The notes under the pieces were generated by a model that saw nothing but the letters and a program-made list of their open reading frames with translations, ran no database searches and was not told where the DNA came from. A DNA stretch of 64,000 bases from CAYQUO01 sp964420835. Lineage in GTDB: Bacteria > Chloroflexota > Anaerolineae > Anaerolineales > Anaerolineaceae. Below, piece by piece: positions 50,394 through 59,263 of this stretch. Within the stretch, counting starts at the first letter, position 1. Every line of letters begins with the position of its first letter. The stretch spans positions 186,001 to 250,000 of the forward strand of contig CAYQUO010000001.1 of NCBI GenBank assembly GCA_964420835.1, given 5' to 3'. The position numbers were made by a program, and so were the translations under genes.

Positions 50394-50860
50394 AGAAACG
50401 GAGGAGGCGGGAAGGCCGGCAGCAACACGGCTGGCAACCCTCTTCGCCCCGGCAGACCATCTTTCGTACAAAGAAGCATTCGGCCAATGGCAGGTCCCCG
50501 CCTTTCTGGCTGGAAAGATCATCCCCTTTTGTGCACCATCCTGCATTTGAACTTGGGCGCCGGCAAAGACCTTGACACCCCATCTGCCGGCATTATCCCG
50601 GCGGTGGGGTTGAGACTGTGGAACGAAGCACCAGTCCCGGCTGGCTGTACTTATCCCGGCGATGGAAAGGTTGGCCCAGCATGGATCAACGGGATGGGAA
50701 GAGAGCCAAGGCTGCACTTTTGGGGCCGTAAAGGAAACGAGGGCGGGTGGGACAAGATGCCCGGCAAAAAAAAAAGGGGATTTGCGGGAAACGCGCCGGA
50801 AGTGCTGCCGGTGGGTGGTGCATCCGCTAGGAGCCGGATTCCCGGGATGAACCGCCGGGG
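50394..50860. other. Intergenic region without a supported gene
   Basis: No convincing gene on either strand. It has a two-part hairpin at about 50577-50610 (ACCCC with GGGGT, and GCCGG with CCGGC inside) without a T-tract, and an A10 run at 50768. The open frame across it has poor coding character. Confidence 0.45.
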
Positions 50861-51715
50861 TCAACCGGTGAGCCGGCCGATGATGAAGGCCACCACGATG
50901 AGGGTCTGCCCGAGGTACACCCCGCGCATTGCCCGGTGGCCCTCGTCGGCACTTTTTGAGCGGAGCAGTTGAACCGAAAACCAGCCCACAAGGGCAACCG
51001 TCCCGAGAATGATCGCCAGGTACTTCGCCTGGCTGAAACCGATGGGGATGAGCGAAAGCGTGAGCAGGATGACCACACCCCACAATCCCACCGCCAGGCG
51101 CAGGGCGAACCTCCGTCCCCGCAGCAGGGCGATCGAGCGGGAACTGCGCAGCCGATCCCCTTCCATGTCCATGCCGTCGCCGGCGATCTCCTCGCCCAGG
51201 TCAACAAAGAAGGCGATGAGGGCGAAGACCCAGGCCACCCGGTTCCAGGGGTCCTGTACGGAGAAGGCGCCGAAAGCGAAGGTGGCCCCCACCGATGTGC
51301 TCACCATCAGGTTGCCCGGCAGACCGGATTGCTTGAAGCGCCAATTGTAGAGGAACCCCACCAGCCACAGCAGCAGGCAAAGCAGTAACGCCGGCAGGCC
51401 AAAGTACCCGGCTGCCAGCAAACCCGCCAGGGTGAGCAGCACCCCCAGGCCAATGACCTCGTTCGGTGTGACCAGCCCGGATGGCAGCGGGCGGTTGGGG
51501 GCGTTCACCCGGTCCACCTCCAGGTCAAAGTAATCGTTGAGGACCAGCGCTGAGGCCGAGATGCAGAACACGCAGGCAAAGGCCAGGGCGCCGGCGCCCA
51601 GGGGTGGCAGCCTGCCCAGGGCCAGGATCTGCCCGGCAACCGTGCAGGTGCCGGCTGCCAGCGGCAGTTCCGGGCGAAGCAGGCGCAGCATGGCGGTCAA
51701 TTTTTTCTGCAGCAT
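50861..51715 (-). CDS. UbiA-superfamily prenyltransferase (digeranylgeranylglyceryl-phosphate-synthase-like)
   Basis: 284 residues from the Met at 51715, about eight to nine helices. First Asp motif NDYFDLEVDRVNAPNRPLPSG and second Asp-rich region DLGEEIAGDGMDMEGDR are those of UbiA enzymes; the RPLPSG spacing is closest to geranylgeranylglycerol-phosphate and bacteriochlorophyll/menaquinone-type members. Substrate is uncertain. A TACAAT on this strand ends 9 bases before the ATG, so the transcript is almost leaderless. Distinct from the CtaB-like UbiA protein at 26761. Confidence 0.85.
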   Translation of the reverse strand: MLQKKLTAMLRLLRPELPLAAGTCTVAGQILALGRLPPLGAGALAFACVFCISASALVLNDYFDLEVDRVNAPNRPLPSGLVTPNEVIGLGVLLTLAGLLAAGYFGLPALLLCLLLWLVGFLYNWRFKQSGLPGNLMVSTSVGATFAFGAFSVQDPWNRVAWVFALIAFFVDLGEEIAGDGMDMEGDRLRSSRSIALLRGRRFALRLAVGLWGVVILLTLSLIPIGFSQAKYLAIILGTVALVGWFSVQLLRSKSADEGHRAMRGVYLGQTLIVVAFIIGRLTG

Positions 51716-51724
51716 AGTGGGGTT

Positions 51725-51730
51725 ATTGTA
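51725..51730 (-). promoter_or_regulatory. -10 element of the UbiA gene, near-leaderless
   Basis: TACAAT on the minus strand, 9 bases from the ATG at 51715. No good -35 and no Shine-Dalgarno between them. Confidence 0.5.
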
Positions 51731-51804
51731 CACCCCCAGGCCGGCCATTTATGCATGGAGGCGTATGGAATATAATTCCCCTCCGGCTGGTTCTTTTGCC
51801 TTTT

Positions 51805-52005
51805 TTACCGGGAATGGTGGGTCGGTTCCTTTTCCCTGGCGGTGATGCCCTCCCGGTACAACCCGCGGTTGATCGCCAAATTGACCATGGCGTTCAGGCG
51901 GACGCCCTCGCGTTCTGCGGCTTTGGCCAGTTCGCGGTGCAGCGAGCGCGGCAGGCGCACGACGAACCGCGGCTGCCTGAACCTTCGCCTAAAACGATAT
52001 TGCAT
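51805..52005 (-). CDS. Ribbon-helix-helix (Arc/HicB-tail type) DNA-binding protein
   Basis: 66 residues. RFVVRLPRSLHRELAKAAEREGVRLNA is a typical ribbon-helix-helix core: a beta strand, a first helix, a turn and a second helix (AMVNLAINRGL). The same pattern ends HicB antitoxins. No HicA-like toxin or other partner is adjacent, so it is an orphan regulator or a relic of a toxin-antitoxin pair. It lies 26 bases after the Fpg-like gene on the same strand and may be co-transcribed with it. Confidence 0.75.
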   Translation of the reverse strand: MQYRFRRRFRQPRFVVRLPRSLHRELAKAAEREGVRLNAMVNLAINRGLYREGITAREKEPTHHSR

Positions 52006-52031
52006 CTTAATCTACCCATCTGTTTTCCGGT

Positions 52032-52868
52032 TCACTTCTCCGGCTGGCACTGCGGGCAGAAGTAGCACGAGCCGCCCAGGTAGGCCATCTTTTGCACCGT
52101 TGTGCTGCAGACCGGGCAGGGCCTGCCGGCAGCCCGGCTGTCCATGATACGCTCGTACCCACCCGGCCTGCCGAAGAGGTCCAGTTCGTCGTTACGCCCG
52201 CCCTGCCGGACCACCTCGCTCACCGTATCCTTGATCATGCCGTAGAGGTTGCAGCGCTGGGAGGAATCCAGTTCGGCCAGCGGGCGGCGCGGGTGCAGCC
52301 CGGACCTGAACAGGATGTCCTGGGCGATGCTGTTGCCCAGCCCGGGGATAAGCTGGTCCTGCGTGAGCAGTGATTTGCAACTGCGTTTTTCCCCCTGCAG
52401 CAGCCCATCGATGAGGTTGTTGAAATACTCCAGGGTGAAGGATGTATCAATGGGGGTCGGGCGCATGCCCCGGATGTACTGCCTTTCCTCCTCCCGCCCC
52501 CGCTCGTACAGTTCCATGGCCCCCCACATCTGCGTGGTCACCGAGAGGGCGGAGCCGTCGTCAAAATGGATCAGCAGGTGGTATTTGGGCGGGGGCGGGC
52601 TGCCCGGCGGGTGGTAGAGCAGTTTGCCACCGCATTCGCCGAGGACCAGCACGTAGCCCGGGTTCAACTCCGCCAGCAGCCAGCGGCCGCGCGGGCGGGC
52701 CGTGCCAAACACCCTGCCGGCAGTTAACGCCTGGAACTCCTCCGGCGTACGGTTGTACCAGACGAACTTGTGCGGCATATTGCCCAGCAACCCCCGGAAA
52801 ATGGTTTTCCCCGCCAGGGTTGCATTCATCTGGCGGCAAAAGTTGATGATCTCCGGCAGTTCAAACAT
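52032..52868 (-). CDS. Fpg/Nei-family DNA-glycosylase-like protein lacking the catalytic proline
   Basis: 278 residues. The whole Fpg/Nei architecture is present: N-terminal domain, helix-two-turn-helix GLGNSIAQDILFRSGLHPRR and a C-terminal zinc finger CPVC...CPQC. However, it starts MFELPE where active enzymes start MPELPE; the Pro nucleophile is replaced by Phe, and initiator Met would not be removed. The equivalent of the catalytic Lys in R(R/G)xGKYLL is Arg (RGRWLL). The Glu is kept. It may bind lesions without lyase activity or use another chemistry. GGAGGGAAC precedes the ATG. Confidence 0.9.
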   Translation of the reverse strand: MFELPEIINFCRQMNATLAGKTIFRGLLGNMPHKFVWYNRTPEEFQALTAGRVFGTARPRGRWLLAELNPGYVLVLGECGGKLLYHPPGSPPPPKYHLLIHFDDGSALSVTTQMWGAMELYERGREEERQYIRGMRPTPIDTSFTLEYFNNLIDGLLQGEKRSCKSLLTQDQLIPGLGNSIAQDILFRSGLHPRRPLAELDSSQRCNLYGMIKDTVSEVVRQGGRNDELDLFGRPGGYERIMDSRAAGRPCPVCSTTVQKMAYLGGSCYFCPQCQPEK

Positions 52869-52892
52869 TGTTCCCTCCTACATTTCCTTCAG

Positions 52893-53150
52893 TTATCCCC
52901 TGGTCGACTTCCAGCAAGGCAGGCGTTGCCCCGGCGCTGATGCGTACTGAAACTCCTTCCACCTCGCAGGCAAGGGGTGGTTGTTCTGCTCATCGCCGTA
53001 CAAGTTGACCATGGGCTCCTGCCGTGTGGCAGCAACCGGCAGCCGGGGATCCCGTTCCTCCCGACAGCACATGTCGAACGGGGTTTCCGCGCCTGCCTGC
53101 AGGCAACAGGGCATGCACCCGGGCAAGGGGTTCTCCTCACTATTGTACAT
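52893..53150 (-). CDS. Small Cys-containing protein of unknown function upstream of the Fpg-like gene
   Basis: 85 residues. It begins MYNSEENPLPGCMPCCLQAG and has two further Cys (DMCCREERDPR) and one near the end. Codon third positions are strongly GC, like true genes here, and composition is balanced, unlike shadow frames. The stop lies 24 bases before the Fpg-like start, consistent with an operon. No Shine-Dalgarno is seen before the ATG at 53150. The same DNA can form strong hairpins, so a structured leader is the alternative. I recognise no family. Confidence 0.45.
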   Translation of the reverse strand: MYNSEENPLPGCMPCCLQAGAETPFDMCCREERDPRLPVAATRQEPMVNLYGDEQNNHPLPARWKEFQYASAPGQRLPCWKSTRG

Positions 53151-53224
53151 CCGGCTGGTGGAAGAGCAAGCATGGAATGGTGCCCGCAAGTGGTTGGGCC
53201 GTTCCGCTGCCTGCCTGACGTGCA

Positions 53225-53233
53225 TGGTAAAAT
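53225..53233 (+). promoter_or_regulatory. Extended -10 promoter of the Kef-type antiporter gene
   Basis: TG-G-TAAAAT about 60 bases before the ATG; no clear -35. Confidence 0.45.
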
Positions 53234-53294
53234 TACCCGGACTGCCCCGGTGGGGGAATGCTCCAGCCCGCCGGTTGCCGTTCTGATTTGACCC

Positions 53295-55301
53295 ATGTAT
53301 GAAATGAATTTGCTCATCAACATCGCCATGGCGCTGCTGATCGCATTTATCGGCGGTGCCATTGCCCGTCGTTTTGGGCTGCCAACCATCCTGGGCTACC
53401 TGGTCAGCGGCATCATCATTGGCCCCTTCACCCCCGGTTTTACCGGCGACACGAACACCATCAGTCAATTGGCCAACCTGGGGATCATCTTCCTGATGTT
53501 CGGCGTTGGCCTCAACTTTTCGCTCCGCGATCTCTGGCGCGCCCGCGAGGTTGCCATCCCGGGCGCGTTGATCCAGACGGTCATCCTGGTCCTCCTCACG
53601 CTGCTGGTTGGCCGCTGGCTGGGCTGGCCTTTAAATGTAGGGCTGGTGATGGGCCTGGCCTTCACCAACTGTTCGACGGTGGTCATGATGCGCAATTTGA
53701 TGGACCACGGGCTGCTGGGAAGTTCCGGCGGCCAGGCGGCCACTGGCCTGACGGTCGTGGAAGACCTGATGACCGTTCTCGTCCTGGTGCTGCTCCCGGT
53801 CATGGTCGGCAGCGGCGATGGGTTCAGTTGGCAGGTTCTCGGTCTCACCCTTCTCAAGGCGGCGCTCTTCGTACTTGTGCTCATCTTCGCCGGCTCCCGG
53901 ATGATCCCCTGGATGCTGATGCGCACCGCCTTCACCCGCTCCCGCGAATTGTGGATCCTGGCCATCCTGGCAGTGGCCCTTGGCACGGCGCTGGCTGCAG
54001 CACAGATCTTCGGCGTTTCCCTGGCACTGGGAGCCTTTGTTGCCGGTGTTGTGGTCAGCGAATCGCCCCTCAGCCGGCAGGTGAGCGCCGATGTGCTGCC
54101 CTTCCAGGAGGCTTTTGCGGTCATCTTTTTCGTCTCGGTGGGGATGCTGGTCAACCCCGCCTACCTTGTCACCAACATCGGCCCCATCCTGGTGCTTACC
54201 GCCCTGATCGTGGTTGGGAAACCACTCATCATCCTCGTGATGGGGATGATCCTTCCATGGCCGGCGCGGACGACACTGGTGGTGGCGGCCACCCGCGGCC
54301 AGGTCAGCGAGTTCGCCTTCATCCTTGGCCAGGTGGCCATGGCGCTGGCGGTGCTTAATTCCAGCCACTATTCGCTGATCCTGGCGGTAACGTTCATCTC
54401 CATTTCCGTGAATATTTTCATGTTCCGCCTGCCCGCCTCGCTGGAAAAGCGTCTGATGAATTATCCCGTCCTGTGGCGCCTGCTGGACCGGCAGGACCAG
54501 GCTGCACCCCAGGCGCCTGAGCCGGAGTCGCCCTGCCGGGCAGATCACGTGGTCATTGTTGGATATGGCAGGGTGGGGCACAATACAGCCTCCCTGCTCA
54601 GGGGTTTGCATATCCCCTTCCTGGTGGTGCATGATGATCCCGAGCAGGGGGAGGAATTGCAGCGGCAGGGCATCCCCAGCCTCTTCGGTGATGCGGCCAA
54701 CTCGGAGGTTCTCACCCATGCCGGCCTGGAGTGCGCCCGGGCCCTGGTTGTGGCCGGGCCGGACGAAACAGCCTGCGAAATGGTGGTGGCGGCGGCTCAT
54801 CAACTGGCACCCAACCTGCCGGTCATTGCCCGCGCCGGCAGCCGGGAAGGCATTTCCCGCCTTTCGGAACTGGGCGCCAGGCACGTGATCCACCCCGAGA
54901 TGGAAGGCGGCCTGGAGATCGTACGCCATACGCTGATGCTGCTGGGGTTCCCCATTCATGAGGTTACCCGCTATATCGATTCCGTTCGCCAGGACCATTA
55001 CGACCTGGAGGTGGACACCGAGGAGGAAATGCGGGTGTTACGCCACCTGGTGGACGCCGTTGACGGTTTGGAGGTCGCCTGGTTCACGCTGCGGGATGGC
55101 AACCCCCTTGTTGGTCGCACCCTGGCCTCCGCCAACCTGAGGGCGCACACCGGAGCCTCGGTGGTGGCCATCCTGCGCGGCCGGCAGTTGCTGGCCAACC
55201 CCAAGTCACAGGCCGTTTTCGAAGCCGGGGACCGGGTTGGCTTCATCGGCGATGCGGAACACCTGGAAGCCGTAGAGAAACTGATGTCCGGTACGGCATA
55301 G
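53295..55301 (+). CDS. Kef-type cation/proton antiporter with RCK (TrkA-N/TrkA-C) domains
   Basis: 668 residues. N-terminal Na+/H+-exchanger domain of about twelve helices (1-390) with GLPTILGYLVSGIIIGP, LIFMFGVGL-type and NCSTVVMM segments. A TrkA-N nucleotide-binding domain (about 415-530) opens with VVIVGYGRVGHNTASLL, the GxGxxG fold, and ends with LGARHVIHPEMEGG. A TrkA-C domain (about 580-665) follows. It exports potassium or sodium in exchange for protons under NAD(H) or ligand control. Architecture is like E. coli YbaL/KefB. It converges with pstB. Confidence 0.93.
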   Translation: MYEMNLLINIAMALLIAFIGGAIARRFGLPTILGYLVSGIIIGPFTPGFTGDTNTISQLANLGIIFLMFGVGLNFSLRDLWRAREVAIPGALIQTVILVLLTLLVGRWLGWPLNVGLVMGLAFTNCSTVVMMRNLMDHGLLGSSGGQAATGLTVVEDLMTVLVLVLLPVMVGSGDGFSWQVLGLTLLKAALFVLVLIFAGSRMIPWMLMRTAFTRSRELWILAILAVALGTALAAAQIFGVSLALGAFVAGVVVSESPLSRQVSADVLPFQEAFAVIFFVSVGMLVNPAYLVTNIGPILVLTALIVVGKPLIILVMGMILPWPARTTLVVAATRGQVSEFAFILGQVAMALAVLNSSHYSLILAVTFISISVNIFMFRLPASLEKRLMNYPVLWRLLDRQDQAAPQAPEPESPCRADHVVIVGYGRVGHNTASLLRGLHIPFLVVHDDPEQGEELQRQGIPSLFGDAANSEVLTHAGLECARALVVAGPDETACEMVVAAAHQLAPNLPVIARAGSREGISRLSELGARHVIHPEMEGGLEIVRHTLMLLGFPIHEVTRYIDSVRQDHYDLEVDTEEEMRVLRHLVDAVDGLEVAWFTLRDGNPLVGRTLASANLRAHTGASVVAILRGRQLLANPKSQAVFEAGDRVGFIGDAEHLEAVEKLMSGTA

Positions 55302-55400
55302 CACCGCCGCAGCCAATCCTTCACCCCCGAAACCGGGTTATTGCATTCGCTGCCAATGGTGCGGCAGCGCTGAACTGAGCCCCGGGAGGGTTGTTCAGCC

Positions 55401-56156
55401 CTAACCGAACCTGCCCTGGATGTAATCCTGCGTGCGCCTGTCCTTCGGCGTCAGGAACAGCACCTTTGCAGGGGCGAACTCCACCACCTCGCCCTGCAGG
55501 AAGAAGGCCACATCATCGGCGATGCGGGTGGCCTGCTGGATGCTGTGCGGGACGATGACCACCGTCAGCCGCTCCTTCAGATCCAGCAGCAGTGTCTCGA
55601 TCCTGGCCGTGGAGACCGGGTCCAGCGCCGAGGTCGGCTCGTCCAGCAGGATGATCTCCGGTTGCAGTGCCAGCACCCGGGCGATGCACAACCGCTGCTG
55701 CTGACCGCCGGAAAGCGCAAAGCCAGAATCCCCCAGCCGGTCATACACCTCATCCCACAATTCAGCCTGCTGCAGAGCCTGTTCCACGGCGGCATCCAGC
55801 GCCGAACGCCCCTGTTCGCCGGCTGTGCGCAGCCCGAAGGCCACGTTCTCGTAGATGCTCATCGGAAGCGGCGTGGGCCGCGAGAAGACAATGCCCACCT
55901 TGCGCCGCAAGGCGCTGACATCGGTTCGCGAGTCGAACACATCCTGCCCGTCGATGTGGATGCTGCCGCCGGAGCGGCGCACGTCCACCAGGTCGTTCAA
56001 CCGGTTGAGGGCCCGCAGGAAGGTGGATTTGCCGCCCCCTGCCGGCCCGATGAGGGCGGTGATGGCATTTGCCCGGAGGCGCAGGTTCACATCGACCAGT
56101 GACTCGGTGCCGTCCGAGTAGGTCAGCGAAAAGTGCTCGACGACGATCTTGTGCAT
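55401..56156 (-). CDS. pstB: Phosphate ABC transporter ATP-binding protein
   Basis: 251 residues. Walker A GPAGGGKSTF (about 37-46), RALNRLNDLV typical of PstB, Q-loop region VGIVFSRPTPLPMSIYENV, signature LSGGQQQRLCIARVLAL and Walker B IILLDEPTSALDP. Last of four pst genes, 4 bases after pstA. No phoU follows; the convergent gene is the antiporter. Confidence 0.95.
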   Translation of the reverse strand: MHKIVVEHFSLTYSDGTESLVDVNLRLRANAITALIGPAGGGKSTFLRALNRLNDLVDVRRSGGSIHIDGQDVFDSRTDVSALRRKVGIVFSRPTPLPMSIYENVAFGLRTAGEQGRSALDAAVEQALQQAELWDEVYDRLGDSGFALSGGQQQRLCIARVLALQPEIILLDEPTSALDPVSTARIETLLLDLKERLTVVIVPHSIQQATRIADDVAFFLQGEVVEFAPAKVLFLTPKDRRTQDYIQGRFG

Positions 56157-56160
56157 GCCC

Positions 56161-57051
56161 TTACCACACCCTGCGGGATCGCGCCCGCGACCGGATGACC
56201 GTGGCGGTAAGGTTCATCCCAAGCACAAACACCAGCAGCACCAGCACCGTGCCGTACTGGATGCCCACGGGCATGCCCGGCACCTGGGTGGAGATGACGA
56301 ACAGGTGGTAGGGCAGGGCCATGGTGGCATCCAGTGGCGAGTGCGGCAGGCGGGGCAAAAAGAAGGCCGCACCGGTAAAAAGGATGGGTGCCGTCTCGCC
56401 GGCCGCCCGCTCCAGCCCGAGGATCACGCCGGTCAGAATGCCCGGCAGCGCCTGGGGCAGCACCACCCGGCGGATGGCCTGCCAGCGGGTGGATCCCAGG
56501 GAGAAGGCCACCACCCGGAATGAGGCCGGCACCGCCCGCAACGCCTCTTCGGCCGTGCTGATGATCACCGGCAGCGTCATGATCGAGAGCGTAAGCGATG
56601 CCGAAAGGATGCTTGTGCCCAGGCGCATGAAACCCACGAACAGGCCCAGCCCAAACAACCCGTATACCACCGAGGGGATGCCGGCCAGGTTGACGATGGC
56701 CAGGCGGACCAGGCGGGTGGCCCGGGTGTCACCGGCGTATTCGGCCAGGTAAATGGCCGCCCCCACCCCCAGCGGAACGGAGAAGACGGCCGTGCCCAGC
56801 GTGAGGTAGAAGGTTCCCACCAGGGCTGGAAGGATGCCGCCGCTGCGCATGCCGTTGGCGGGCATTCCGGAAAGGAACTCCCAGGTGATGGCCGGCGCCC
56901 CCCGGATCACGATGTAGACCACCACCGCCAGGATGGGCAGCACGGTGAGGATGCTGCCGGCAGCCAGGACGGCAAAACCGGCCTTCTCCACCCGGTGGGG
57001 ATTCAACAGCTCCCGGCCCACCTTCAGCATTCCGTTCAGGGCGCCGTTCAT
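56161..57051 (-). CDS. pstA: Phosphate ABC transporter permease PstA
   Basis: 296 residues, six helices. The EAA-type loop is LGSTRWQAIRRVVLPQALPGILTG, followed by LERAAGETAPILFTGAAFF, characteristic of PstA. Start at 57051, overlapping the pstC stop by 4 bases. It pairs with PstC to form the channel. Confidence 0.95.
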   Translation of the reverse strand: MNGALNGMLKVGRELLNPHRVEKAGFAVLAAGSILTVLPILAVVVYIVIRGAPAITWEFLSGMPANGMRSGGILPALVGTFYLTLGTAVFSVPLGVGAAIYLAEYAGDTRATRLVRLAIVNLAGIPSVVYGLFGLGLFVGFMRLGTSILSASLTLSIMTLPVIISTAEEALRAVPASFRVVAFSLGSTRWQAIRRVVLPQALPGILTGVILGLERAAGETAPILFTGAAFFLPRLPHSPLDATMALPYHLFVISTQVPGMPVGIQYGTVLVLLVFVLGMNLTATVIRSRARSRRVW

Positions 57052-57941
57052 GAAAGCACGCGCTCCTTGTGGGTGTGCTTCTGCCGGCTGACGGCTGCCA
57101 CGGTCACGTTCACCACCAGTGTCAGCAGGAAGAGCACGATCCCGATAAAGAACAGCACGTGATAGTGTGTGCTGCCGGCAGCCACCTCGCCCATCTCGGA
57201 GGCGATGGTTGCTGTCATGGTGCGGATGGGCATGAAGAGGGCTTGCAGGGAGGCCGGCATCACCGGGGCGTTGCCGGTCACCATCATCACAGCCATCGTT
57301 TCGCCGATGGCCCGGCCCAGCCCCAGCATCACCGCCGTAATGATCCCACTGCGCGCAGCCGGCACCGTGACCCCCCAGGTGACCTGCCAGCGGGTGGCGC
57401 CCAGCGCCAGCGCCCCCAGCCGGTAGGATTGCGGCACGTTGGCCAGCGCGTCCTCGGTGATGCTGACGATGGTTGGGATGGCGATTCCGCCCAGCAGCAG
57501 CGAGCCGGCAAAGGCCGAGAGGCCCGTGGGCAGGTTGAGGAAATTGCGCAGGAACGGCGAGAGCACCTGGATGCCCAAGAACCCCAGCAGCACCGAGGGC
57601 AGGCCGGCCATCATCTCCACCAGGGGTTTGATCACCTCGCCGGCCCATTTTGGCGCAGCCTCGGAGAGGTACACCGCCGTGCCGATGCCGAAGGGAACCG
57701 CCACCAGCATGGCCCCCAGCGTCACCACCAGCGAACCAAGCACCAGCGGCAGGATGCCGTATAAACCCTCGATCGGGTACCAGCGGGTTGAAAAGAGATC
57801 CCCCAGCGGCACCTCCGCCAGCGCCGGCAGTCCCTCCAACAGCAAAAAGCCCAGGATGAGCAACAGGAACAGGATCCCGGAATAGCCGGCCAGGCGGATG
57901 AACCAGTTAATGAAGAACTCGGCGGGTTTTTTGGGCTCCAT
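57048..57941 (-). CDS. pstC: Phosphate ABC transporter permease PstC
   Basis: 297 residues, six helices. The EAA loop LGATRWQVTWGVTVPAARSGI and GLGRAIGETMAVMMVTGNAP are PstC signatures; AGLPSVLLGFLG lies mid-protein. Start at 57941, one base after the pstS stop; an upstream Met at 57974 would overlap pstS. Coupled to pstA. Confidence 0.95.
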   Translation of the reverse strand: MEPKKPAEFFINWFIRLAGYSGILFLLLILGFLLLEGLPALAEVPLGDLFSTRWYPIEGLYGILPLVLGSLVVTLGAMLVAVPFGIGTAVYLSEAAPKWAGEVIKPLVEMMAGLPSVLLGFLGIQVLSPFLRNFLNLPTGLSAFAGSLLLGGIAIPTIVSITEDALANVPQSYRLGALALGATRWQVTWGVTVPAARSGIITAVMLGLGRAIGETMAVMMVTGNAPVMPASLQALFMPIRTMTATIASEMGEVAAGSTHYHVLFFIGIVLFLLTLVVNVTVAAVSRQKHTHKERVLS

Positions 57942-57942
57942 G

Positions 57943-58914
57943 TCAGTTCCCCTCTCTGGCCGGGATCGGCACAAAGCCCTGCGCCGCCACCACTTGCTGC
58001 GCCTCCGGCGAAAGGATCCACTCCAGGTAGGCTTTCACCTCCCCGGAGGGCATTCCGTTCGTGTACATATACAGGTCCCGGCTGATGGGGTAACTGCCGG
58101 CGTTCACCGTCCGCGCCGAGGGCTGCACCGGTTCCCCGCCGGGAGCCCTGGAAACCGCCAGCACCTTCACCTGCGATGTCACATACCCCAGGCCGTCGTA
58201 GCCAATGGCGTTGGGGTTGGCAGCCACCTCGGTGATGATGCCCTCAGAGGAGGGCAGCAGAAGCGTTTGGGGGCAGAAGATGTCCCGGTTGTTCGGATTC
58301 CCCAGGCGGATGACCGCCTCCAGGAAATACACATGCGTGCCTGAGTTCGTCTCACGCGAGAGGCGCACGATGGGCCGGTCTTCGCCGCCCAACTGGCTCC
58401 AGTTGGAGACCCGGCAGGTGTAGATGTCGGCGATATCCTTCAGGCTGAGGGCGTCCAGCGGGTTCTGCGGGTGGACGATCACGGCGATGGCGTCGCGAGC
58501 GATGGTGAACTCCACCGGCTGGATGCCGTTCTTTTCGGCTTGCGCCACCTCCACCGGCTGGATCTGGCGGCTGGCATTGGCGATGTCTGCCGTGCGGTTG
58601 AGCAGGGCGCTGATACCCGTGCCGGTGCCCCCGCCGGTGACCGATATCTGCACCGCCGGGTGTTCAGCCTGGTAGCGCTCGGCCCAGGCCAGTGCCAGGT
58701 TGACGATGGTGTCGGAGCCTTTGTTCTCGATGACCTGCTTGCGCGCTGTCCCTTCAGCCCCCCCATGTTCACCGCCCATTCCCGCGGCCTTGGGCGCAGT
58801 CCATTCAGTGGGGGTTGAAAAAAGGGGTGCAGGGGTTGGCTTGCAGGCCGCCAGGGCAATGGCCAGGGCGCCCAGAACACAGCCGGGGAGGCATCTTCCT
58901 CGTATGCGGGGCAT
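57943..58914 (-). CDS. pstS: Phosphate ABC transporter substrate-binding lipoprotein PstS
   Basis: 323 residues. Lipobox ALAAC, then a short linker and the phosphate-binding fold: IENKGSDTIVNLALAW, TGGGTGTGISALLNRTADIANASR (binding loop), RETNSGTHVYFLE and PNAIGYDGLGYV. It captures phosphate outside the membrane. First gene of pstSCAB. A TATACT on this strand ends 8 bases before the ATG, implying a leaderless or nearly leaderless mRNA; a GGTGGT also lies in those 8 bases. No two-component phosphate regulator is next to it. Confidence 0.94.
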   Translation of the reverse strand: MPRIRGRCLPGCVLGALAIALAACKPTPAPLFSTPTEWTAPKAAGMGGEHGGAEGTARKQVIENKGSDTIVNLALAWAERYQAEHPAVQISVTGGGTGTGISALLNRTADIANASRQIQPVEVAQAEKNGIQPVEFTIARDAIAVIVHPQNPLDALSLKDIADIYTCRVSNWSQLGGEDRPIVRLSRETNSGTHVYFLEAVIRLGNPNNRDIFCPQTLLLPSSEGIITEVAANPNAIGYDGLGYVTSQVKVLAVSRAPGGEPVQPSARTVNAGSYPISRDLYMYTNGMPSGEVKAYLEWILSPEAQQVVAAQGFVPIPAREGN

Positions 58915-58922
58915 ACCACCGT

Positions 58923-58928
58923 AGTATA
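58923..58928 (-). promoter_or_regulatory. -10 element of pstS, near-leaderless
   Basis: TATACT on the minus strand, 8 bases from the pstS ATG; -35 candidate TTACGA is weak, as expected for an activator-dependent promoter. No clear Pho box could be defined. Confidence 0.5.
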
Positions 58929-59028
58929 CAGCATGCTGTTGTGATTCGTAAGATGTTTCGAGGACGGCGTTGCCGCTGAAGAGGGTTGGGTTCGGTCCGC
59001 GGTCCACATCGTTCGTCCCCGTCTTTTC

Positions 59029-59057
59029 TTGACAGTCCTCCCCCCAACGTGTACAAT
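59029..59057 (+). promoter_or_regulatory. Sigma-70 promoter of tRNA-Phe
   Basis: TTGACA at 59029-59034, 17-base spacer, TACAAT at 59052-59057; start expected about 5 bases before the tRNA. Confidence 0.85.
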
Positions 59058-59067
59058 AAGAACAAGA

Positions 59068-59143
59068 GCCGAGATAGCTCAGTTGGTAGAGCACGCGACT
59101 GAAAATTGCGGTGTCCACAGTTCGATCCTGTGTCTCGGCACCA
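59068..59143 (+). tRNA. tRNA-Phe (anticodon GAA)
   Basis: Cloverleaf of 76 bases: acceptor GCCGAGA with TCTCGGC, D stem GCTC/GAGC, anticodon stem CGCGA with TTGCG (one G-U), loop CTGAAAA giving GAA, T stem CACAG/CTGTG with loop TTCGATC, discriminator A and encoded CCA. Confidence 0.98.
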
Positions 59144-59145
59144 AT

Positions 59146-59174
59146 AACGCCCCTTTGTGGGGCGTTCATTTTTT
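59146..59174 (+). terminator. Intrinsic terminator of tRNA-Phe
   Basis: AACGCCCC and GGGGCGTT perfect 8-bp stem with a 5-base loop, then CA and six T, three bases after the tRNA. Confidence 0.93.
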
Positions 59175-59263
59175 CCCTCCCTATTTTCCCCACCCGCGGA
59201 TGGTGGAAGGGCTGGAGGGCCCGGGTATGGAGCTTTCCCTCATCCGCCCACAGACCATTTTTT

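Noticed and set aside
50487..50972. Plus-strand ORF of 161 codons after the small membrane protein
   Set aside because: No ribosome site, poor codon pattern, and it runs into the convergent UbiA gene.
51805..52005. HicAB-type toxin-antitoxin module
   Set aside because: Only the ribbon-helix-helix part is present; no toxin-like small ORF is adjacent.
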